Positions 36,240 to 43,898 of a stretch of DNA of 64,000 bases are shown piece after piece. Within the stretch, counting starts at the first letter, position 1, and the number at the start of each line of letters is the position of its first letter. The notes under the pieces are model-generated. The model worked only from the letters and a program-made list of their open reading frames with translations, was not told the DNA's origin and made no database searches. The stretch comes from Vreelandella profundi. Lineage in GTDB: Bacteria > Pseudomonadota > Gammaproteobacteria > Pseudomonadales > Halomonadaceae. Both the position numbers and the translations under genes were made by a program. The DNA is taken from contig NZ_CP077941.1 in NCBI RefSeq assembly GCF_019722725.1, forward strand, positions 868,001 to 932,000, given 5' to 3'.

Positions 36240-37525
36240 ACCCTTTGTTGGTCTTGATTGGCAGCTTCTTGCTTCTTATTGCGCTTAGCGTACCCATTGC
36301 GTTTGCCATTGGCTTAGCATCTATTATTACGATCACCCAACTAGGGCTACCGTTGACCTCTGTCGTCAACCAGATGTTTGCCAGCATTAATTCATTTCCG
36401 CTGCTGGCCGTGCCGTTCTTTCTATTGTTAGGCCGGCTGATGAACGACGGCGGCATTACTGATCGCCTGCTGAACTTTGCTGACAGTACGGTCGGACATG
36501 TTCGTGGGGGTCTTGGCCACATCAACGTCATGGTGTCGATGATGTTCGCCAGCCTGTCGGGCTCCGCCGCTGCTGATACGGCCAGCGTCGGCGCCGTACT
36601 TATTCCCGCGATGAAGAAGTCCGGATATCCCGCGCCTTTTGCTGTTGCCTTAACGGCGGCGTCTTCGGTACTTGGCGGTATTATTCCACCCTCGATTTTG
36701 ATGGTGATTTACGGTGCTTTCGGCAATGTGTCTGTCGGCGCGTTGTTCATGGGCGGCGTACTGCCTGGTGTGCTGGTGGGCTTGATGCAGATGGGCTACG
36801 TCTATTACGTTGCTAAGCGTCATGGTATCAAGGCAACGGGCAAGTTTTCGTTCTCAAAAGTGGGCCGCACCGCCCTGACGGCCGCACCACCCATGATGTT
36901 ACCGCTGGTCGTGCTAGGCGGTATTACCGCCGGTGTCTTTACCGCGACAGAAGCAGCTTCGGTAGCCGTTCTGGTCGGTGGGCTTTTAGCCTTTGTGTTT
37001 TATCGTGCGATTCATATTAAGCAATTGCCGGGGATTTTAGCCGATTCCGTGGTGGGCTTTTCGCTGCCGATGTTTGCCGTTGCGTCAGCTGGCATCATGG
37101 GATGGCTTATCTCGTACCTGGGGATTGCGCAGGAGGTTGCCGACTTTATCTTGTCTGTTACCCAGGCCCGAGTCGGTATCATGCTGATGGTGATGTTCTT
37201 CATGCTCGTCATCGGCACAGTGCTTAGCCCGGTAACGGCGGTGATCATCTTCCTGCCTATCATTCAAGGGCTTTGCGTGTCGGCAGATATCAACCAGATC
37301 CATATGGGCCTGGTGGTGATTTTATCGCTGACGCTGGGACTGATCACGCCGCCATACGGTATTTGCCTGCTGATAGCCACGCAGATAGGTGAGGTATCGA
37401 TGGGGCGTGCTTTCGTGGCAGTCATGCCGCTGATAGTGCTTATTATGCTAGTGATTATCGCCATGATAATGCTGCCTAGCGTGTTTCTATACCTGCCACA
37501 AATGATGTTCCCCAAAACGTTTTAA
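36236..37525 (+). CDS. dctM: TRAP transporter large permease (DctM family)
   Basis: A 429-residue membrane protein with about 12 hydrophobic segments and the DctM signatures SGSAAADTASVGAVLIPAM and GIIPPSILMVIYG. It carries the Na+-coupled transport pathway together with DctQ. Last gene of the operon; a strong terminator follows. Confidence 0.94.
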   Translation: MNPLLVLIGSFLLLIALSVPIAFAIGLASIITITQLGLPLTSVVNQMFASINSFPLLAVPFFLLLGRLMNDGGITDRLLNFADSTVGHVRGGLGHINVMVSMMFASLSGSAAADTASVGAVLIPAMKKSGYPAPFAVALTAASSVLGGIIPPSILMVIYGAFGNVSVGALFMGGVLPGVLVGLMQMGYVYYVAKRHGIKATGKFSFSKVGRTALTAAPPMMLPLVVLGGITAGVFTATEAASVAVLVGGLLAFVFYRAIHIKQLPGILADSVVGFSLPMFAVASAGIMGWLISYLGIAQEVADFILSVTQARVGIMLMVMFFMLVIGTVLSPVTAVIIFLPIIQGLCVSADINQIHMGLVVILSLTLGLITPPYGICLLIATQIGEVSMGRAFVAVMPLIVLIMLVIIAMIMLPSVFLYLPQMMFPKTF

Positions 37526-37558
37526 CGATGCTTTTCTATCGCTTACGCAGCGTTTAAC

Positions 37559-37595
37559 GTTGGCCCGACACGATGATTGTCGGGCCAACTGTTTT
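37559..37595 (+). terminator. Terminator of the PLP/FMO/TRAP operon
   Basis: GTTGGCCCGACA (37559-37570) pairs perfectly over 12 bases with TGTCGGGCCAAC (37578-37589), followed by TGTTTT. Confidence 0.87.
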
Positions 37596-37689
37596 AGGGC
37601 GGCTGTGCGCAGCAGCTGAGTGCACCATCTGAGCATTCCGCAAGATGTTCCTTTTTGGGATACAGCGAACTGCTTTTATCCTGACCTGA

Positions 37690-38817
37690 TTAATAGTGGG
37701 CAACCGATACGCTGCGAATGAGCGCTGTGATCTGGTGGCCTATATGCAGCCCCATTTCATCCCGGGACTTTCGCGTTAGCCTTGCCCTTAGGCGGATATC
37801 ACCAACGTTCAAAAGTAGCTCAACCGAGTGCGGGCTTGTCGATAGCGAGGTCATGTCTTCAATGGTGGCACTTAGCTGGTTGCGGTAGCTGGTTGACTGT
37901 AATGGCGTCAGCGCTAAGGCAATATCTCGTGCGAGGATACGCACGCGCAATGGGCTGCCAATAGGAGCCGACGTGCCCGGTATCACTAATCGATGGGTGT
38001 CATTAAGGGCGAGGTGAGTCAGATTGTAAGCCGCGTCGTGCTCAGCTACTCGGCCTTCAAGAATCGATGCAGCGTCAAACCCACCGAGTTCCTGAGTCAA
38101 ATCAAAGCGCTGTAGCAAATGATTCAATCGGTCGCTTGCCACGACTCGGCCCGCCTTCATCAGTACCAAATGATCGGCGATGGCTGAAATCTCCTCCGCA
38201 TCATGGCTGACGTAAATCACCGGAATGTCTACCTGCTTGGTCAGTCGAGCAATAAAGCGAAGTAGCTCGTCTTTGCGCGCGCCATCTAGCCCGGTCAGTG
38301 GTTCATCCATCAGCAGCAGCTGAGGATCGCTGAGCAGCGCTCGGCCAATGGCAACCCGCCTAGCTTCCCCGCCCGATAGCGTGCCGGGCATGCGTTCGAG
38401 CAACGCTTTAATACCCAGGAGCTCGACGATTTCATCAAATCGGGCTGCTGCATGGGCTGGCATGCCATAAGTGAGATTGCCGCGTACTCGGTAGTGGGGG
38501 AACAGCCGGGCTTCCTGAAACACGACCCCGATTCTGCGTTTATGGGCAGCAACGCTAATACGGCGCCGGGTATCCAGCAGAACTTGGTCACCCAGCGTAA
38601 TAATCCCGCTATCAGGGTATTCAAGACCCGCAATAAGGCGCAGCAGGCTGGTTTTGCCACTGCCTGACGTGCCAAAAATGCCGGTCACGCCGTGGGCGGG
38701 GAGTACCAGTTCGGTTTGAAGGTGAAAACTACCGAGCCGCTGGTCGATAGACAATGACAGCGACGAGGTATCCGCAGGCAATCCAGGATTAATCGGGTTA
38801 GTAGGATTAGTAGGCAT
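37690..38817 (-). CDS. modC: Molybdate ABC transporter ATPase ModC
   Basis: A 375-residue ATPase energising molybdate import. Walker A is GTSGSGKTS, the signature LSGGEARRV, Walker B LLLMDEPLTGLD and the H-loop YVSHDAEE. The C-terminal part (about 290-370) is a molybdate-binding TOBE domain. The N-terminus carries an odd PTNPTNPINPG repeat, so the true start may be further in. It overlaps modB by 11 bases. Confidence 0.93.
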   Translation of the reverse strand: MPTNPTNPINPGLPADTSSLSLSIDQRLGSFHLQTELVLPAHGVTGIFGTSGSGKTSLLRLIAGLEYPDSGIITLGDQVLLDTRRRISVAAHKRRIGVVFQEARLFPHYRVRGNLTYGMPAHAAARFDEIVELLGIKALLERMPGTLSGGEARRVAIGRALLSDPQLLLMDEPLTGLDGARKDELLRFIARLTKQVDIPVIYVSHDAEEISAIADHLVLMKAGRVVASDRLNHLLQRFDLTQELGGFDAASILEGRVAEHDAAYNLTHLALNDTHRLVIPGTSAPIGSPLRVRILARDIALALTPLQSTSYRNQLSATIEDMTSLSTSPHSVELLLNVGDIRLRARLTRKSRDEMGLHIGHQITALIRSVSVAHY

Positions 38818-39508
38818 CGCGTTCCTGCAGCCGTTGTTTGGTACGTCGGGCCAGCCATTCAGAGGCGATCAATGAGAATAGGGCGATGATAATAGCGATA
38901 ATACACAGCCGCGCTGCCGCTGATTCCTGGCCGGGCGTCTGGATCAGCGTATAGAGGGCTAGCGGCAAGGTACGTGTTTCACTGGGGATATTGGAGGCAA
39001 ACGTGATGGTGGCGCCAAACTCGGAAAGAGCGCGGGCAAAGGCCAAGACGGTGCCCGTCAGCAGGCCTGGAATGGCCAATGGCAGCGTAATGGTGGTAAA
39101 CACTCGCCAGCGATTGGCGCCTAGCGTCCGCGCTGCGGCTTCAAGTTTGGGGTCCACCGCTTCCAATGATAGGCGTAATGCTCGTACCAATAATGGAAAT
39201 GCCATCACGCCGCTGGCAACGGCGGCGCCTTGCCATGTGAAGGGTAGCGATACGCCGAGAGTGGCGTATAACCACTGACCGACCATCCCTTGTCGACCGA
39301 GCGACACTAAGAGTAAATAGCCGACTACCACAGGCGGCAGCACCAGCGGCAGATGAATAAGGCCATCGACGATGGATTTGCCTCTGAAGTCGTGTCGGGC
39401 TAACCACCAGGCGACCGCAATGCCCGGCGGTAAAATCCAGGCCACGGCCGCTAGGCCAATGAGTAGACTAAGGCGGATAGCTTCCCATTCGGCCGGCGAC
39501 AGTATCAC
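38807..39508 (-). CDS. modB: Molybdate ABC transporter permease ModB
   Basis: A 233-residue permease with about six hydrophobic helices and the EAA loop (EAAARTLGANRWRVFTTITLP) that contacts ModC. FARALSEFGATITFASN is typical of ModB. It overlaps modA by four bases and modC by 11. Confidence 0.94.
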   Translation of the reverse strand: MILSPAEWEAIRLSLLIGLAAVAWILPPGIAVAWWLARHDFRGKSIVDGLIHLPLVLPPVVVGYLLLVSLGRQGMVGQWLYATLGVSLPFTWQGAAVASGVMAFPLLVRALRLSLEAVDPKLEAAARTLGANRWRVFTTITLPLAIPGLLTGTVLAFARALSEFGATITFASNIPSETRTLPLALYTLIQTPGQESAAARLCIIAIIIALFSLIASEWLARRTKQRLQERDAY

Positions 39509-40290
39509 GGGCTGCTAATGTCGGTGTCGAAACCATAGTCAGCAAAAATAGTCAGCGCTTCTTCGCTCGCTAACCACTCGCGCAGCGCCACGGCCGCGTT
39601 GTTTTGCTCTGCCCCTATCAGTGCAATGGGGTAGGTGATGGGGTCATGGCTTGAGTTGGGAAATAACCCGAGTACCCGCACGCGGTCACTCGCAAAGGCA
39701 TCTGTTTGATACACAATGCCAAGCGGTGTTTCCTGTCGTTCTACCAGCGTTAACGCCGCGCGTACGTCGTTGCCGCGTGCAAGCCTTGGCTCAAGCTCCC
39801 CCCACTCACCGAGGAATTCCAGCGCCTGCTGGGTGTAGATGCCGGCCGGCACGTGATCCGGGTCGCCGACGGAAAGACGGTCACGATCTTCTAGCAGCGA
39901 AGCAATGCGTGCCTCGTCGCCCGGGACGAACTGCTCCGGCAGGTCAGGGCTTGCTGAGACCAGCGCTAAACGATTCTGGAGCAAGTCGCTGCGCTGTTGG
40001 ATGTTGACGCCTTGCTCTTCGAGCCAGTCCATCCACTGCACGTTGGCAGATAAGAATAGATCCGTTGGGCTACCATTGGCGATTTGTCGAGCAAGCGTCG
40101 AGGACGATGCATAAATGGGCGTCACGTCAACGTCATGCTGAGCTTCATAGACGGCAATGGCGTCATTGAGTGCATCGGTGAGCGAGGCGGCAGCGGCGAC
40201 CTGAATATGGTCTGTGGCAAAGGCTGAGGTGGGAAGCGCCAGCGCTAGCACAGTGGTTAATAAACGGCGATTCATAGCATGGATAAGCAT
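39505..40290 (-). CDS. modA: Molybdate-binding protein ModA
   Basis: A 261-residue periplasmic protein with a signal peptide (cleavage near AFA-T). It shows the molybdate-site blocks AAAASLTDALND (about 33-44) and YASSSTLARQI. First gene of modABC. The start is either 40290 or the in-frame ATG at 40275; neither has a strong Shine-Dalgarno. A ModE-type palindrome ends 12 bases upstream of 40290. Confidence 0.93.
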   Translation of the reverse strand: MLIHAMNRRLLTTVLALALPTSAFATDHIQVAAAASLTDALNDAIAVYEAQHDVDVTPIYASSSTLARQIANGSPTDLFLSANVQWMDWLEEQGVNIQQRSDLLQNRLALVSASPDLPEQFVPGDEARIASLLEDRDRLSVGDPDHVPAGIYTQQALEFLGEWGELEPRLARGNDVRAALTLVERQETPLGIVYQTDAFASDRVRVLGLFPNSSHDPITYPIALIGAEQNNAAVALREWLASEEALTIFADYGFDTDISSP

Positions 40291-40301
40291 TGTACTGATT
40301 C

Positions 40302-40325
40302 CGTTATTACCATTTGGATATAGCG
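40302..40325 (-). promoter_or_regulatory. Candidate ModE operator
   Basis: Minus-strand CGCTATAT-N8-TAATAACG is a near-palindrome matching the ModE box pattern (CGnTATAT spaced from a TATAACG-like half). It lies between modE and modA, right at the modA start. Confidence 0.65.
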
Positions 40326-40372
40326 GAGATTACACAAAACGGCTCATCAGCTCAATACGTTAATGGGCACGC

Positions 40373-40750
40373 TCATGGATGGGCAGGGCTGACCGGCGCC
40401 AATAGCGACAGCAGCGCCTGGGCATCAGCCGAGCCCTCCAGCGAGAGCTGGCGTTCCAACGCGCGGTAGTGAGTCAGCACCTGCTTGCCAAGCTCCGTAA
40501 GATGGGCGCCGCCACGCTCGTTACCGCCAGAGCTGGTTGACACGAGAGGGGATGAAAAGTGGTTGTTCATGGTGTCGATGAGCTGCCAAGCTTTTTTGTA
40601 GCTCATCTTGAGTGTGCGTCCAGCGGCAGAAATGGAGCCTGTCTGGCTAATCATTTCTAGCAGCTCCGCCTTGCCCGGCCCAATAATCACGTCACGGTGT
40701 AGCACCAAACGTAATTGATACGTTGGCTTTAAATGGTGGGTCCGTGTCAT
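40373..40750 (-). CDS. modE: ModE-type DNA-binding regulator lacking the molybdate-binding domain
   Basis: A 125-residue protein equal to the N-terminal winged-helix domain of ModE (GSISAAGRTLKMSYKKAWQLIDTMNN, about residues 37-62). Full ModE proteins (about 260 residues) carry two C-terminal molybdate-binding TOBE modules, absent here. It therefore may sense molybdate through a partner or act constitutively. The start at 40750 has AGGGG seven bases upstream; an in-frame ATG at 40780 is weaker. Upstream of and parallel to modABC. Confidence 0.86.
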   Translation of the reverse strand: MTRTHHLKPTYQLRLVLHRDVIIGPGKAELLEMISQTGSISAAGRTLKMSYKKAWQLIDTMNNHFSSPLVSTSSGGNERGGAHLTELGKQVLTHYRALERQLSLEGSADAQALLSLLAPVSPAHP

Positions 40751-40774
40751 GTAAAGCCCCTTGCACATGGAAGT

Positions 40775-40795
40775 TTTCATATGGCTTTCATATGG
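40775..40795. repeat. Tandem direct repeat upstream of modE
   Basis: TTTCATATGG occurs at 40775-40784 and again at 40786-40795, 25 bases before the modE start. The 11-base period places both copies on the same helix face, so a regulator site is possible. Confidence 0.45.
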
Positions 40796-41004
40796 TTTTT
40801 GTATAGTTTAGCAGCGTCCTGGTACATAAGGCCTACCTATCAAGCCGGAAATATCGCGAGGCCAATATGTGTTCTTCATCGCATATATTAAAGAAATGGC
40901 TGTCATAGATGAAATGCGCACGGCTGGTGGTGACATGTTCACGAACGTCAGTATTCAGTTCAGTTTTTAAGATCGGCAGTAACGATGGAGATTAGGAATC
41001 AGAG

Positions 41005-41415
41005 ATGAAAAAACGCTTAGTAGAAACAATGGGTTTGGTCATGCTCGTGGGTGCTGTATCCATCCCTATGGCGCATGCTGCAGATGTCCTGTGCGAAGAA
41101 AAAGCGGAAGACGTTCGAGAACAGCTTGAGTATGCCCGAGAGCATGATAACCAGCATCGTGTTGAAGGTTTGCAGCGTGCTCTTGCATCCATTGAGAAAG
41201 ACTGTACCAACGAAACGGTGTTCGAGGATGCGGTAGAGGACGTGCGTGAGAGCCAAAGCGATGTACAGGAACAACAGGCAGAACTTGAAGAAGCCCTCAG
41301 AGACGGTGATGAAGGCGATATCCAAGAAAGTCGTGCCGATTTAGAAGAAGCCACACGTGAACTGGAAGCTGATACAGAAGCCTTGAAGACACTTCAGCAT
41401 CGGCTGGCTGAGTAG
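41005..41415 (+). CDS. DUF1090 periplasmic protein (YqjC-like)
   Basis: A 136-residue protein with a signal peptide (cleavage after AHA) and a long Glu/Arg-rich alpha-helical, coiled-coil region. Two cysteines (LCEEKAEDVREQL and EKDC) match DUF1090/YqjC. Function unknown. Monocistronic and convergent with the next gene. Confidence 0.85.
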   Translation: MKKRLVETMGLVMLVGAVSIPMAHAADVLCEEKAEDVREQLEYAREHDNQHRVEGLQRALASIEKDCTNETVFEDAVEDVRESQSDVQEQQAELEEALRDGDEGDIQESRADLEEATRELEADTEALKTLQHRLAE

Positions 41416-41421
41416 CTCTGC

Positions 41422-42147
41422 TTAGGGTGTAGATCTTACGTAGAGCCACCGTACATCGACCCCGAATGAATAAACTAATGACACTAGCGCGCTGAGCGCT
41501 AGTAGATTAGCCATTAGCGGTGAGCTGAGCGGCGTTAGCGCTAGCAGTAGCGCCGCCACTTGCCAAACGCATACTACTTTGCGACGAAAGCTGGCAAACA
41601 GGGGGGCGGTTAGCCACTTGAGTCGCCAGCCCGCCATCACAAACAGATAGCGCATGCCGCCAATGAGCAACACCCAGGCGCCCAGCGATTCAAACTCCCA
41701 CAGCCCGACGCACAGCAGCATAATCAGCAGGGCATCTAGCTCCATGTCAAAGCGCGCGCCAAAGCTTGAGTGGCTGCGCGTGTATCTCGCAACCCAGCCA
41801 TCCACGCCGTCAAGCAGCAGCGCTATTACCGCAATCAGCAGCCACTGCCAAATAGCGCCCTTAAAGGCACCCGCGAGCAGGCCAGCAGCGACTATGGCCA
41901 CCAGTATCCCGCGTATCAGCGTGACGCGATTTGCCCATCCCAGCGCCCCATGGGGCCAGAAAATTAGAATCAGTATAGAAATGAACGCGTAGAAACCACC
42001 GGCCACCCACCAGTTGCTGGAAGCCAGCATGAGTAACGGCAGGGCATTGCCAATGATAATTAGTGCTAGGCTGCCTAAAAGCAGTTCAAAGGCGGTATAA
42101 AGCGACTTGTGCAAAGTGCAGGGAGACGCGTTTGAGAAAAGCGGCAT
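41422..42147 (-). CDS. CDP-alcohol phosphatidyltransferase family membrane protein
   Basis: A 241-residue membrane protein with about six hydrophobic segments. It contains the full family signature D(x)2DG(x)2AR(x)8G(x)3D(x)3D, in DGVDGWVARYTRSHSS and GARFDMELD. It should transfer a phosphatidyl or other CDP-linked group to an alcohol acceptor. It is not obviously PgsA or PssA. It is divergent from the pterin-like cluster at 42.5 kb and may belong to it. Confidence 0.86.
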   Translation of the reverse strand: MPLFSNASPCTLHKSLYTAFELLLGSLALIIIGNALPLLMLASSNWWVAGGFYAFISILILIFWPHGALGWANRVTLIRGILVAIVAAGLLAGAFKGAIWQWLLIAVIALLLDGVDGWVARYTRSHSSFGARFDMELDALLIMLLCVGLWEFESLGAWVLLIGGMRYLFVMAGWRLKWLTAPLFASFRRKVVCVWQVAALLLALTPLSSPLMANLLALSALVSLVYSFGVDVRWLYVRSTP

Positions 42148-42492
42148 GGTGGCTCACGAAGCGGCGTCGCTGTCCGCAGTTAAAGTAAGTGATGCAACTA
42201 TTTTTATATGTACCATTCTTGTAGAAGAAGGTAGGGTTGTCCATAGAGCAACTTAAAGGCAGTCCTAGTATCAAGTGTTTAAAATTGTTAATCGAATATT
42301 TTCTTTCCAAGCGCTACGCTAAGCTAGGTGAGCCATTGAAAACTATTCTACAGGTGGCCACCCGCTATATGACAACGCTAACGGATTTATCGTGCAAGAC
42401 GTTGTTAATTAGCGGTCTAGTGATAAAACGTAGCATTCAATGGAATGAGCATGGGCTCGGGTTAGTTGAGCTCGCAACGAAAAGGAATGGCC
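42148..42492. other. Divergent promoter region
   Basis: A 345-base, relatively AT-rich spacer between the CDP-alcohol transferase and the dehydrogenase. An 89-codon plus-strand frame crosses it but has no ribosome binding site or family resemblance. Promoters for both flanking genes must lie here; none is clear enough to place. Confidence 0.4.
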
Positions 42493-43473
42493 ATGCTGGC
42501 GCCTGACTACGCCACTGCCTTTTGGGTGACCAACCCCCAGCAAGGCGAGATGCGGCGTGAAATACTCAAGCCCCCAGGGCAAGATGAAGTGCATGTACGC
42601 ACCTTATACAGCGGGGTTAGCCGGGGTACCGAGTCGTTGGTATTCACTGGCCGTGTCCCCGAGAGCGAGTTTGCACGCATGCAGGCCCCTTTTCAAAAAG
42701 GGGAATTTCCTGGCCCGGTGAAATACGGGTACTGCAGCGTTGGGCTTGTCGAGCAAGGTCCCAGTGAACTACTGAATAAATCCATTTTTTGTCTGTTTCC
42801 CCACCAAGATCACTATGTGGTGCCTGCCTCGGCGGTCATTCCCATTCCCGCTAATGTGCCTGCTCAGCGCGCGGTGCTGGCTGCTAATATGGAAACGGCA
42901 GTTAACGGCGTGTGGGATGCAGAGCCCATGCTGGGCGAACAGGTTTGTGTCATTGGTGCGGGCGTAATAGGCGCTTTAGTCGCCTATTTGTGCAACCAAA
43001 TTCCCGGTGTCAACGTACACCTAATCGATATTAACCCTGAGCGCGAAGCGATTGCCGCTCATTTAGGGGTGGCGTTTAGTACGCCCGACCAGGCCCCTCA
43101 TAACCAGGACTGCGCTATTCACGCCAGCGGGCATCCTGACGGGCTGCGTCAGGGGCTTGACCTATTGGGTAACGAGGGGCGGCTCATTGAGATGAGCTGG
43201 TTCGGCGAAGGTGACGTGACGCTGCCTTTAGGCGGCGCCTTTCATTCCCAGCGTTTGACGCTGCGCGCCAGCCAGGTCGGCCAGCTTCCCGCGAAACTGC
43301 TTTCCCGCTGGGACTATCGTCGCCGCTTAACGCTAGCGCTAAGTTTGTTGGCCGACGAACGGCTGGACGTTTTAGTGAGTGGTGAAAGCGATTTTTACGA
43401 TTTTTCCGCGCTTGCACCGCATTTGTTGGGGCCGGGAGGCACCGCGCTGTGCCACCGATTACGCTATTCGTAA
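42493..43473 (+). CDS. MDR-superfamily dehydrogenase (BchC-like, non-zinc type)
   Basis: A 326-residue medium-chain dehydrogenase/reductase. The N-terminal TLYSGVSRGTESL motif and KYGYCSVG match BchC-like members; the usual catalytic-zinc cysteines are absent. The Rossmann motif is VCVIGAGVIGALVAYL (about 146-161). Probably oxidises or reduces a cyclic or sugar-linked alcohol. The start at 42493 follows AAAGGA six bases away; the frame extends to a TTG at 42466. First gene of a plus-strand set continuing with the PTPS-like gene. Confidence 0.83.
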   Translation: MLAPDYATAFWVTNPQQGEMRREILKPPGQDEVHVRTLYSGVSRGTESLVFTGRVPESEFARMQAPFQKGEFPGPVKYGYCSVGLVEQGPSELLNKSIFCLFPHQDHYVVPASAVIPIPANVPAQRAVLAANMETAVNGVWDAEPMLGEQVCVIGAGVIGALVAYLCNQIPGVNVHLIDINPEREAIAAHLGVAFSTPDQAPHNQDCAIHASGHPDGLRQGLDLLGNEGRLIEMSWFGEGDVTLPLGGAFHSQRLTLRASQVGQLPAKLLSRWDYRRRLTLALSLLADERLDVLVSGESDFYDFSALAPHLLGPGGTALCHRLRYS

Positions 43474-43499
43474 CTATTTTTTGATAACAAGGAGTCTCT

Positions 43500-43898
43500 A
43501 TGTATCGTTTATGCGTTCGTGACCATTTTATGATTGCGCATAGCTTTAAAGGCGAGATTTTTGGTCCTGCCCAGCGTACCCACGGCGCCACCTATGTTGT
43601 GGATGTGGTTTTTCAACGCCCTGAGCTGGATGAAGATGGCTTAGTGATCGATATCGGCCTGGCGAGTGAGACGGTAAAAGAAGTGCTTGCGGGCTATAAC
43701 TTTCGCAATTTGGACGAAGAATCCGAGTTTTCAGGCAAAAATACCACCACGGAATTTATGGCCAAGGCGATTTTCGACCGGCTCGCCGGCGCGATTGGCG
43801 AGGGTAAAATGGGCCAAACGGCCCGTGGTATTACCCATATGGAAATCAAACTCCACGAGTCTCATGTGGCCTGGGCAAGTTTCGAAGGCGCGCTATGA
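43500..43898 (+). CDS. 6-pyruvoyl-tetrahydropterin synthase (QueD)-like protein with altered active site
   Basis: A 132-residue T-fold protein. The overall PTPS pattern is present (FMIAHSFKGEIFGPAQRTHG, then VIDIGLASETVKEVL, and LHESHVAWASFEG with the substrate-anchoring Glu120). However, the third zinc-ligand His is Ala30 (HGA instead of HGH), the catalytic Cys before HGH is missing, and the DH pair is replaced by YN (AGYNFRNLD). H14 and H28 remain. It therefore should not do standard PTPS or QueD chemistry. It overlaps the glycosyltransferase gene by four bases. Confidence 0.82.
   Translation: MYRLCVRDHFMIAHSFKGEIFGPAQRTHGATYVVDVVFQRPELDEDGLVIDIGLASETVKEVLAGYNFRNLDEESEFSGKNTTTEFMAKAIFDRLAGAIGEGKMGQTARGITHMEIKLHESHVAWASFEGAL

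Noticed and set aside
41654-41992. 112-codon frame opposite the CDP-alcohol phosphatidyltransferase gene
   Set aside because: Low-complexity Ser/Pro/Ala translation typical of antisense shadows; the minus-strand gene carries the complete family signature.
42237-42506. 89-codon plus-strand frame in the 42.15-42.49 kb spacer
   Set aside because: No ribosome binding site or family resemblance, and it overlaps the dehydrogenase start.
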